A stretch of 64,000 bases of DNA from Lytechinus variegatus (lineage: Eukaryota > Echinodermata > Echinoidea > Temnopleuroida > Toxopneustidae). This document shows positions 34,178 through 44,800 of this stretch, piece after piece. Position 1 is the stretch's first letter. Every line of letters starts with the position of its first letter. The stretch spans positions 44,734,701 through 44,798,700 of the forward strand of contig NC_054746.1 of NCBI RefSeq assembly GCF_018143015.1, read 5' to 3'. Both the position numbers and the translations under genes were made by a program. The notes beneath the pieces are model-generated. The model did not search any database. It saw only the letters and a program-made list of their open reading frames with translations, and was not told where the DNA came from.

Positions 34178-34423
34178 CATTGGTGGGGGAAGCCAAAAAT
34201 TTTAGGGGGGAACCGCCAAAATCTTTTGACCCCCCCCGAAAAAAAAAAGATAGTGACCAAATAATATCTTGGGGGGGGGGGACACAGGAAACAAAATTGA
34301 AAATTGACAAGCCAAAAAAAATTAAAAAATAAGGTTATCAACAAAAAATTGAGGGGGATGGAATCGTCCCCTCCCCACCTCAAATTTAGGGGGATACTCC
34401 CCCCCCCACTTCCGCCGCCTATG
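34178..34423. mobile_element. hAT-type MITE with CATTGGCGGCGGAAGC-like ends, copy 2
   Basis: The left end is CATTGGTGGGGGAAGCC and the right end, inverted, is CATAGGCGGCGGAAG. An exact 8-bp duplication ATTCCTGG lies at 34170-34177 and 34424-34431. It belongs to the same family as 14697-14875 and lies inside insertion Y. Confidence 0.85.
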
Positions 34424-35673
34424 ATTCCTGGTGCTTGGAGATCTGCGAAAGGCATGCTATAACATCCACTTAAGTTCCATTTCCTTTCATGTTTTTTCCT
34501 CTTCTTAGTGAGCATCTCCAAGTGTTCATATTTTTTTCAGTGTCCTTTTTTAGATTTATCAAACTCAGTTTTATTACCTGATAAAATTCTATCCCAAGAA
34601 TTGAACACTTTGATCAAATTTGGAAGTTCAACTTAATGTAACTGACAATATATAACTGAAAATAGAAAATAAAAGGCAAAATAATAATTATGAGAAAAAT
34701 AATAAAGAAAAACAGTTACTCAAATCAAATTCACTCAAAACCATACACTAATGTACTCTCCTCAAAAATCAGTTCTCACTTTTAGGTATTGATCATTCAT
34801 TCAGTCAATAAAATAATAAAAACAGAGACAGGAGGTCCTCCTCAAAATAAACCCAAACACAGAGTCTCACATACACACTACACATTAAGAGTAAAATCAG
34901 TTTGTATCTTTCGTGGGATTTGTTTTTATGTAAATCTGGATTCTTCTTGTTAGTATGGCCTTAGGTCACTCTGACTTGAACTTAAAACTTCCAATCTCAA
35001 GAAGGCAGATATCTCAGTAGATAGTCATTGTCAAGATGTTTAGGTAGCGGCGGCAGTGCAAAGAAAATGCCAGTAAAAGGCAGTAAAGCACTGTGTCTGA
35101 GTGACTGACACCACGGCACTGACAGTGAGGTGAATGTTCATTTTCTAGTGCATGCACATTATTGCCCCATCATATTCACTCGTTTTCAGAAAATATTTAG
35201 TTATTCCTCACATGACCATGATTATCTCCTTCATGTCATTACTCTGGTGTTTATTCATGATTTTAAATTCAGGAAATCATTTAGCAAACAAAGAAAACAA
35301 AGCATTTCTTGACTGTGATTCCGTGTGATTCAAGTTCTATTTCATTTCTGTGTATCACACGTACGCACGTACGTGACGTAATCTTGATCTCTAATCTGCT
35401 AATTGTTATGTTAATTAATCATCCCGTGCGCGCGATTAAAATGGCTCGAAATTCGACCAAATTCAAGGGCAGCTCAGCTTGTAAACCTCACTGAGAAGGG
35501 CTTCCACAGCCCTTGCGATTCCCCGCGCTGCAATTTAACTGCAAGACACAGAAAGGAAATCAATTCAAGTTTCACAATCAACGGAAAATCCAGAACACTT
35601 CGAGACCCATTTTGCAAGAAATACAACTAAATAAGGTAAGAATTGAGAGCAACTCACGACACTTTTGACTTAC

Positions 35674-35685
35674 CGACACTTTCAT
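35674..35685 (-). CDS. GALM: Candidate upstream coding exon of GALM
   Basis: On the minus strand an ATG at 35685 begins ATGAAAGTGTCG followed by the strong donor GTAAGTC. Joined to the GALM acceptor at 28905 it gives MKVSDETQSVTMPVTKDEYG in frame, with a 5' UTR running up toward 35900. The 35640-35950 region is CpG-bearing, as expected for a promoter. Against it: the ATG at 28884 already gives a full-length enzyme, a chance in-frame join is one in three, and this exon would sit inside insertion Y. Confidence 0.3.
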
Positions 35686-35953
35686 GGTTATTTTTGGAAG
35701 ATTTCATGGAATTTGGGGCACGAAAATGACTTCGGTAGCTCGCGAAAGTCCTATTCATTACGATGACATATTTTTCATCGCACAGGAGGACAATCACAAA
35801 GAGAAAATATCATATTCGTCCGCGCTGACAGGGGCTTAATTTTGACGATATCGCATCGCTATGCGATTTCACTCATTGACAAGCGGACGAAACTTACGTA
35901 CAAATTTTGAGCACTTCCGCGACAGCGCCATCTAGTGACTACGGCCGTGCCTA

Positions 35954-36087
35954 ATTAAGGCGTACATTTACCAAAGTCTTGGGTTTGAAATCAGAACTGA
36001 ATTGTCTAACCCATAATTTGGGTAATGTCGCCTATGTATGAGGTCCATACATGTTAATGTTTGGACCTCATTGGTACTAGGAGTGGG
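35954..36087 (-). repeat. Repeat X2, outer part
   Basis: The outer 134 bp of X2, separated from the rest by insertion Y. It contains ATGAGGTCCATACATGTTAA and an inverted TGGACCTCAT, and ends at TGGTACTAGGAGTGGG, where homology with X1 stops. Both outer ends of X1 and X2 stop at the same CCCACTCC. Confidence 0.8.
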
Positions 36088-38325
36088 TTTTGGGGCCCTT
36101 CGTGCATATGAATGGAAAGGAATACCTGGCTTCATTGAGAGTAATACATTAGTAAATGATTTTTACTCTCTAAGCCGCCTGGCTAGGCAGGGGTGATGAC
36201 CTTTGAGACCGAACCAACTTTGTTTTGGAGTCAGCGCTCGCGCTCAGCTAGCTCAGCGAAAAACTATGTGTATCTATTCCTAGTACGGTACCGTACGAAC
36301 GTCAAACCGCAGTGCAGCGGACCCCCGTCAAGTGAACGAGTCGATCCGTTAAGATGCCCATCTTGTGGGCTGAATAAAAACCTTGAAGTAAAAGTGCATA
36401 TGGCTGTCTTTACAATATTTTCAGCTATACAAATAGCGCCAACCTATAAATCTATTTGTAAAAACTTAAATTTATGATAAATCTTGAAAGTAAACTTACA
36501 ATCTGGGATTGAATGGCGCTGACGCTTGAGATTCTGCTCCTGTCGTCTTCTTCTTAGTCTTGGTTCAAGCTAATTAGCTAAATGAATCGTCACTCGACGC
36601 GGCCGGATCATTCCTCTAGCTCTTTCTCAGCGTTGCATAATTTTGACGACCAGAGGGAGGGGGAGTGCGTTATTGTAATTTCATACATTTATGGCTGAAT
36701 TTGAGGCAAAGTCCATTGATCTATTGGGTGTGACTGCTAGGGTGGAGTTGCGATCTGAGGGAATTGCCCTGTAAAAATCTCATAATGAAGTGAAAATTTA
36801 CAATATTTTTTTTTTATTCTTGGTAGGAATGTGTATTTTTGAAGTGAATAATGAATATGAAGCATGATATCAGGTGAAAGCTCTACTTCCTGGTGTTAAA
36901 TAAATCACATAAATCAAGTTTATTTATAAAAAGAAAAACAAAACTCATCATTTTGACACTCCTTCATACATCCAACTTGAAACAATTAAGCACACTTCAC
37001 TGCATTCTTCTTTCAAAAACTCATTTTCTAAACACACAAACATGAAAAATGAAAATCATTTACTTGTATTTCAAAACTATACTTTATTTAGAAATTCATC
37101 TTTAAATGATATAACATGTGATTTGGGGTAAAGGAATATTAACCTTTTCACAGAGTTACAACAATGACATCCTTTCTTGAATGATAATCAATTTTTATAT
37201 TTTTAACTAAAATTTAGATCTCCTTTGTAAACTTCATGAAATTTTCTTGGCAAAGTTTTGTTATGATGAAATTACCCTTGAAATAGTATGCAAACCATGT
37301 GTAACCTTTTGTGCTAACTTTTGCAAACCTACTAAAATCTACTTTCATAAGTTTTGTACACCTCAAGAAATCTTCAATTGCAATGTTTTGAAAATGGATC
37401 ATCTCCTTTGCAAGGTTTTGCAAATTGCATGAAATCTTTTTCAACAAGTATTGCAAACAATGTTATTTCCAACATCTTCTTTTTGCAAATTTCATAACGA
37501 TTTTTGTAGTTTTAATCTGCAAAAAAAAATCATAAGTTCACCTTTACAAAGTTTAGTAAACCTCATACCTCCTTTGCAAAACACTGTAAACATGAAAACC
37601 TCATTTTTAAAAATATTGCAGACCTTGTGAAATGTTTGAAAAGCATTGCAAACCTCAATCCTCATTAAAATTTTCATTTGACATACATGTATATCTTAAT
37701 TTATACTACCGGTATTTGAAAAAGTTGCCTTCTTTCTTTTTTTCTGGGGGGGGGGGTGGGATAGGAGGGATCAGCAACCAATAACAGATGAGTAAAGCCA
37801 AACAATACAGTTAAGAAACCCTATGAATCATTATAAACTCAAAGATTATTTGATGCTAGGATTATGAAACAAAATCATGACCTAAAGGTTAGTAAGATAA
37901 GATGTTGGCAAGTAATCAATTTCCTGTCAATCATTCATCATGCATTAGTCTGCATTTCCAATGATAATACTACATACTTGATACTTACAATAATGTTGCA
38001 TTCAAGTGCATTCATGTGTTCTCCTGTGTTTTAAGATTGAGCAAAACTGTAAGTCTACTCAGCTTTCAATTCTTTAATGGAAAACTGAGCAGAATGTGTT
38101 GTGTGGTGTAAATACAAAGTGCATATAAACCATTTTCTCTTTCAGTATTGAGGATTAGCACATCTCTTGCCTTCCCTCTTCCAAATAAATTCTTAATCAA
38201 ATGAGCTGATATTATGTTGACTTCAATATACTATATTAATCAATTGAGATCTGGGTCATTGTACGACTGATTGATTTTACATCATTGTCAATGTAATCAA
38301 AATGACTCATCAAAATTTCAATTTC
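36088..38325. other. Intergenic, CpG-bearing then AT-rich
   Basis: 36100-36700 is less AT-rich and has an open frame at 36193-36477 that I could not assign. It might be part of a promoter region or an exon of an unknown gene. 36700-37130 shows nothing recognisable. 37130-37680 holds degenerate repeats, and 37680-38325 shows nothing recognisable beyond a G-run near 37746. Confidence 0.35.
37130..37680. repeat. Degenerate TTTTGCAAACCT-type repeats
   Basis: About 15 loosely conserved units of roughly 35 bp built on CCTTTGCAAAGTTTTGCAAA and CTCATGAAATCT variants. They keep weak open frames on both strands but have no protein signature. Confidence 0.55.
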
Positions 38326-38329
38326 TTAA

Positions 38330-38928
38330 AGGGATGGTCTGGGCTGAAAATATAAATATCTAGATAAATAGTGTGAAATTCATAGAACAAAATGCTGAAA
38401 ATTCATCAAAATCGGATAACAAATAGCGAAGATATTGAATTTTAAAATTTATCAATATTTTGTGAAAAAAGTTATATGCACATCAAAATGAATATTCATA
38501 ACGTGGGCTGATGAAGTCACATCCCCACTTTGCCTTTTCTTATCTGTTATAACATGAAATAAAAAATGTTTCCTTTCATACTTGTGTAAAATGATGTGTC
38601 TCCATTATGACAAAATAAATTGCGGCAATAAATAACTAATGCACTTAATCAGTTTTCAATCCAATTGTTTTAGTTCTTGGTAAAATTTTTTTGAATAAAC
38701 CTAATTTCATGTAATAAAATACAAATGAACAAGGATATAACATCACCAGCCCACCTAATGAATATTCATAAAGACATGCCTTGAACTGTTTCACTGGACT
38801 AATGCAAATATTTTATATTCAATATCTTCATTGTTTTCCAATTTTGATCAAATTTTCTGCATTTTGCTCTGAATCTTACTCTATTTAATGAGAATGAGAT
38901 AGAGATATCTCCAGCCAGGACCATCCCT
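38330..38928. mobile_element. TTAA-target foldback MITE, copy 4
   Basis: The ends are AGGGATGGTCTGGGC and an inverse ending GACCATCCCT, flanked by TTAA (38326-38329) and TTGA (38929-38932). The body shares ATCAAAATCGGATAACAAAT, TGGGCTGATGAAGTCACATC and the inverse of these with copy 5 at 52794-53369. Confidence 0.8.
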
Positions 38929-38989
38929 TTGAATTTCATTGTAAAGAATCTAACCTCTAAAATTACATTGAGAACAGAAAAAATCAGGT

Positions 38990-39352
38990 GGGCGATTCAT
39001 AAAGTAGTTTGTAAGTTAAGAGCAACTTTAAGAACAACTGGTGGTCCTTTCTTACATGCTAAATCACCTATGAACATTTAGTGGAGAATATCATACCCCA
39101 TGAAAGGTTCACCATTTGCTCTTAAAGTCACTCTTAACTTACATTACACCAAGGGTGTGAGTGGTCACAAATAAAAAGATCTGAAAAAAGCTGAAGAGTG
39201 GTGAAAAAGTCTGAAATATAAAGAGCTCCCATACTTTTTGTACAGAGGAAAACCAAAAAAAGAAGCTGAAATTAAGCTGAAAATCAAAACAAAAAAAAAT
39301 CTGAACACTCACACCCCTGAAACAGCTTTATGAAACAGTCCCCTTTATTAAC
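38990..39352. mobile_element. MITE with ATTCATAAAG ends, split by a second MITE
   Basis: The left part begins GGGCGATTCATAAAGTAG then TTTGTAAGTTAAGAG. The right edge, inverted, is GGGGACTGTTTCATAAAGC. The inner inverted part TGTAAGTTAAGAGTGAC lies before 39145. The hAT MITE at 39150-39319 sits inside the right end, so it arrived later. Confidence 0.6.
39150..39319. mobile_element. hAT-type MITE (CAGGGGTGTGAG family), copy 2
   Basis: The body matches 5250-5426 (GTGGTCACAAATAAAAAGAT, GAGCTCCCAT, TTTTTGTACAGAGGAAA) with ends CAAGGGTGTGAG and CTCACACCCCTG. No clear 8-bp duplication remains. Confidence 0.75.
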
Positions 39353-41883
39353 AATCCTGTCAATGTATAAAGCTCCAATAATGTGCACTTCTCTAATCTG
39401 ACTTCACATAGATATTTTCATTGTGTTCATGAAACTGAGACACCAACACTAACACAATACTTGATATTATGATTTTCCTATTCACTAAGTGCAAGTGTTT
39501 GAGAAAGGTAAAATTACACATTGATCATCAAGTCGTCAACACAAATGGTAAGACTTGGTCAAACAGACAATGTTTATTTTAAAAACATTTTTTTCTGTTC
39601 TACCATGGACCTACTGACACAAATGTGTTTCTTTCCACAGTACATTGATGTTTCCTTAATTTCTGTAGTGCAGTATCACAGCTACACACAAACAATTCTT
39701 GCATCAATTGTTACATTTTAATTGTGGTGAATTAACAATGAACTTAATGAATGACAATAAAACAAGAGCGTGATTTATCTCAAGGTACACCTTTCACCAC
39801 ATACATATCAATATACAGTATAGAAGTGTTATTTGCATATTTTTACTGTTTTCTGTGTTGTGATTAAAAAACTTTGAAACTCAAAACAAAGACCCCTTCC
39901 TCCAAAAAATTGTTAAAATCTATGAATATATGGATGCAATGGAAGTAATCTGAATAACCCCTATTTCATTTGATTCAATATTTCAACTTGATTTTGTAAG
40001 TATGCATTATTTTACAAATGACTTGTACAGGACATAAAAAAGTCATCTGGAATGACAATAGTTGTTATTATCCTGACAATAATGCAAAAATTGTAAGCAT
40101 TTCTCCCATGATCTACAAAAAATAAACTGTGGCAAGAAATTTAATTTTCATGAACAAGTCTGGTTTATAATTAAAATCAATTCAAATTCCACAATTAAAC
40201 TTGAACTTATATTAAACATGTTACCATTTTTAAATCTCCAAATCATTTCTAAAGTCTTATGTATTCATTATCATGACCAGTGTATGAAACACCCTCAAAT
40301 ATTACATGAAAAGAATTGCTTCTCACTGGAAAAGAAGTCATTGCATCCAATAGAAAATTATGGTAGTTCTGTGTACTAAACTTGTTAAAACAAACATATT
40401 TGCATCATCAAATCTGAAATGCAGCACAGTACCACCAAAGTCTGCAGACAAGACTATACTCTCCAGAAGTGTCATGGTATAGTGTATACTGATTTACGTC
40501 TCTTAATAGGAGGGTAATAAGTTCAAATCCTACCCCAGTCATAATGTCCTTCAACAAGACATTCACCCATATTTTGCTGCACTCAACCAAGGTAAGGTAA
40601 ATGGGAACTTAATAGAAATTTCTTCCTTGAAACAGAGTGTAGCAGCTGTTCTTCCAAAGCCAAGGTAATTATGTTGTATTATTGTAGAGTGCTTTGAGAT
40701 TCCTGATAAAGAGTTAAGCAAGTACCGGTATACTATTACTAATCATACAAAAACACTTGTTTGAATGCATGAATGAATGGGGTGAGGAACACATGTACAA
40801 CAGCTTGTATGTTGATGGAATGCATGAATGAAGTATGCATCTGTAGGTAGAAACTGTGTTACACCATCTTCACAATTGATAGATTTTTTGGAAAACGTGA
40901 TTTAAATTCAATTTCAATACTAATCTAGCACACCTCATGGCTATTTTAGAACCTTATATATTTCAGAACAAGGTATTAAGTTTAACATGAAAGAATGGCT
41001 ATAAAATAAATATAAAATAATGAATACAAGCTTCATAAAAACATGCTGTCCAATATACCCATATACAGCCAGGCTGTGAGATCATTCATCTTATATGAAA
41101 ACCTTTTGGAGAACCAGTTGGCCTGAGCATGCATTCCAGAACACCAGAATCTGATTGTGTCAGACATTTTTCTAATTGCAGAGTTTTTATGAAACAAGGC
41201 ATAGTAGCACAATTTGTATTAATAAATATCAACTCACATTAGAGTTTAAAGTGCAGTATTCATTTCATTTGAGCTTTCTCATAATACTGACATTAATGTC
41301 ATATTTTTTCATTTTCTTGTCTGGAATCGTCGGTGCTGTCTTCCAACAATGACAGTTGCCATTATTTGATGCAAGACGTATCAGGTACATTGTAAGTCTT
41401 CATGCAGTTGATCAAGATATGACTTAAATTGCACTCTGTCACAGTGCATGATATGACAAGCTCCCTGAACATGACTGAGTCATCAAAGACATTTGTGATT
41501 TGGGATAGAAAACTGAGATGGTATGACGTGTTAACCTTGTTTCTTATTTCATTATGGTTCATATTGGTTTTTTTTGTTGTTTATATATAGAAATTCAGAG
41601 TTTTATTTGCTAGGAACATGAAAATTAATAAAGTTTTTGTTAGGGTTCAAATTTCTGACATCCATCTATCAGAATACAGGTTTCATACTGGTAAGACCCC
41701 AACACATATTCTAGAAAGAAAAAAAATTTCCCACATGACTCAGCACAAGAACAAGTTTCTGAAGAACATAAACGAATCCCCATACAAATAGTAACTATTT
41801 ATATAATTGTGACAAAGGAAAATAAATCTCAATAAAGTCAATCTCTTGCAAAAATATCTGCATCTGAATGAATAAAAGTTGTT
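39353..41883. other. Intergenic and SLC30A6 3' UTR
   Basis: AT-rich. The only supported feature is the SINE at about 40445-40750. TTTATT near 41601 would be AATAAA on the SLC30A6 strand and may mark its poly(A) site. No other gene was seen. Confidence 0.4.
40445..40750 (+). mobile_element. tRNA-derived SINE
   Basis: An A-box-like TGGTATAGTGTATA (near 40476) and a B-box-like AGTTCAAATCC (near 40519) are spaced as in a tRNA promoter. They are followed by CTTCAACAAGACATTCACCC and a tail with TAGAGTGCTTTGAGATTCC. The arrangement and body resemble the SURF-type SINEs of sea urchins (from memory). It is diverged, so probably old and inactive. Confidence 0.6.
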
Positions 41884-44800
41884 TCACCTTCTCAGGTTAG
41901 TCCTTGCACTTGTGGTTGTAGGGAAGGATTTCCCGGTACCCAAGGTACTAAAATCTATGACAGCACTTCCTGAACCTGGAGGTGCTAAGCCTTGTAATGT
42001 CCTCTCATTCTTTACAAACTGATGGCCTTGTCTGCTTCCTCCATAAACACCACTTGGGTTTGTCCGAAGGATTCCTTTTAACTTAGGATCAGCCATTACA
42101 GGGGATGGTACATCATGCGATGGTCTATCATCCATGTCTGTATTGAAACTGATGTCTTTGAGTGGTGTCCCATACGGGGTGCTATGTGCTCTTAGAGGTG
42201 TTGAAGGTGCATATGAATTTCCAGCACCAAAAAGGGTATTACTTGTCATGTGAGTTGGAAGAGATGATGCAGGTGGCTTGTACATAGACTTTGGAGTAGA
42301 GAGGCCATGAGTATAGTCTGGGAGTGTTGATCTATTAGAAGCAATGGCCGTAGAGACAGGGTTCATTCGAGTCCATTCATCCTTGATGATCTGAATAGTA
42401 AGGATGTTGACTAGGTGAGAAAGCTTATTGAACACATGAGCCAGGACCAGCTGAAAAATAAGAAAAAAATAACACACTGACTTCAAACTGCTCATCCAAA
42501 TGCTTTGCTACAGTTTTAATCACATATTGTAGAATCTGTAAAGTCAACTTTTTTCAAGTCACATAATAGCTCGGTCAAATACGGTAAATTGACCAGGTGA
42601 CGTACTAGTCACTCACACTAGAGATTAAAAATTTGTGCTACCTTCTAAAACTTCTGATTGCATTATGAGTGCATTTGAAAATTTGGGCCAATTCTTGTGG
42701 CTGTTCCAAATGTTTTGATCAAGTTCAAAATTTCTGAGATTTCAAAAGTGGAAAGAAAATCGAACAGTTTTCTGAAGGGATTCTATGTACTCTTGCAACA
42801 ATTCAAGCAGCACTCCATATTGATCACATGTGAGAGCTAAATAGCAGGGAATAAAAACTGGACCAGATGGTGGTCAAACAGTCATTTCATTCCGACCAAA
42901 TCTGCTTGATTCCTAATAAGTGTGAGAGGGCTTTTAGATAGAAAAATAAAACAGAATTCCAAACCTGTTCATCAGCATCTCTTCTGACTCTCACATGAAG
43001 TGAACCAGCAAGTTGACCAAATGATAATGTCCAGAAATGTTCATTGCGAAACTCCAATACTCCATCAAGTGTAGATGCCTGCATAAAAAGATATCACAGA
43101 CAGAAAATAAAAACCCCATATTCACATTTGATACATTTCATTAAGATTCGTATGAAAACTCTGAATTCATTGCCAGATAAAATGAAAACAAACCAATAAT
43201 ACAAAGGTTGTGAAAATGATGCCATCTAAAATATAACAGTATTGGGTTTAATTTACAACTGCAATGTCTAAATAAAAAAAGGTTTTTCCCTGCTTTTTTT
43301 TTTATTTTGGTATAAAACTACCTATTAATCATGAATGGGATAAATATTTCAGGAAACTACCAAGTATATATTGCTTCTGATTAAAAGAGTAACTAAAAAT
43401 CAATAAGATGAGAGTCTGATTGGCTTTTCTTAATCAATGGACAAATATTATCATCGAGGGGAGTTCAAATCTGATGTAATGACTAAATTAAACAGCTGAC
43501 TCAACTATATGGTCGTACCTAGACATGGCCAGAGGTTTTCATACCATCCCTGAATAAATCATTCCAATGGGTATAATTTGCATACAGTATCCACATGCAT
43601 TCTTTAAAATATTTCTACCCTAAAAATATGCACCCGTAACTCCCACAAAACATGCTACTATTCAATGAATTCTCAGTCGCATGAAAATTAAATATGGGGA
43701 AAACAATACCCTACACATGATTTCATGAACATTTTCTCAATTTTCAATTCCAGAAAGATAACATTACACATCTCAACAAAAACCAGCAAAAACTACTCCT
43801 AGGAATTTTACTGGTCATTTGTATGTATAGTAATAAAAGTCAAATACCCTTCCCTATAGTAGGGTTCCTGCATACCTCTCTCAAGCTTTTATCCAGTTGT
43901 CCCAGTATATGCGAAGGTGTGGTTTGTAGTAATATGGTGCCAGAATATACACTCATTGGAAACATTGTTCCCACTGTCATCAGAGCTATACAGAAGGCTG
44001 CTAAAGGGTCTGCCATGTGAAAATTACTGTGGAAAAAAAATTACATATGGGGAAGCAAATTCATGACATCATAATTATATTTTTAAGAGCTTTAATTTTG
44101 ATAACAATTTCCATGCCAAGCTGAAGCAGAGGTAAATATGCAAACCATAATGAAGTTTAGACCTCCCTTTTAGATGAAAGAATGTACCTGGAAATAAACT
44201 GATTATTGATAGTAATGAATATGAAACTAACAAGAGGGGGGGGAATATGAGCTTGTCCATAAACATTAAGATTAACAATAAGCAATGGAAGAATAAAACT
44301 GTTGTGTGATAATATATTATAGTTACAATCTAACCTGGGGGCATATTTCATTTGAAGAGAGAAAAAAAAATGCTACAACATATGTCAAATTGGAGAAGTA
44401 GCTTATAATTGATAATACTTGACTGCACTAGTTTAATAAAAATTCAGAAACATCCATCGACTGCATACTAGTATTTTTAATACAACCCGATAAGGATGGT
44501 TTGCCAGATTTCAGTGGCTCATAACAGTGAATTATTATCAGCAAATAATGAGAAGGTTGCATGAAACGGTGCCCATAAAGGCTTTAAATGTTTTAGAACA
44601 CAGTAATAACTTACTTCATATCAACCAGGAAGTCAGTCACACAGAGTGATAACATACTGCATAATCCTATTAGAATGAATGGATTCACTCTCGGTAGTAA
44701 CAGATGATCTAAGCCAGGAACTACTGTACAAAAACTAAATAAACAAAAACAAACAAGGCAAAACAAATACATGACATTGAATGAGAATGTATGTAGCGAG

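Larger units (their letters stand above)
31227..35953. mobile_element. 4.7-kb insertion Y in repeat X2
   Basis: The 7-bp sequence ATTAAGG occurs at both edges (31220-31226 and 35954-35960), whereas X1 has it once (CCTTAAT near 13286) with uninterrupted flanks, so this is a true insertion. The ends are TAGGCAGGACAA and, inverted, TAGGCACGGCCG, so the terminal repeat is only 6-8 bp. No transposase was recognised. The contents are a C/G-richer left part (31440-31660), ATTTGGTCTA repeats, two hAT-type MITEs and a CpG-bearing right end with a candidate GALM 5' exon. Superfamily unassigned. Confidence 0.7.

Noticed and set aside
35309-35494. Small open frame upstream of the GALM candidate exon
   Set aside because: No family match, splice support or repeat explanation strong enough to call a gene.
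13163-36087. One giant transposon carrying GALM between 3-kb terminal repeats
   Set aside because: No target duplication was found at the outer edges and the inner edges of X1 and X2 also coincide, so two copies of one repeat is simpler. Kept only as an open question.
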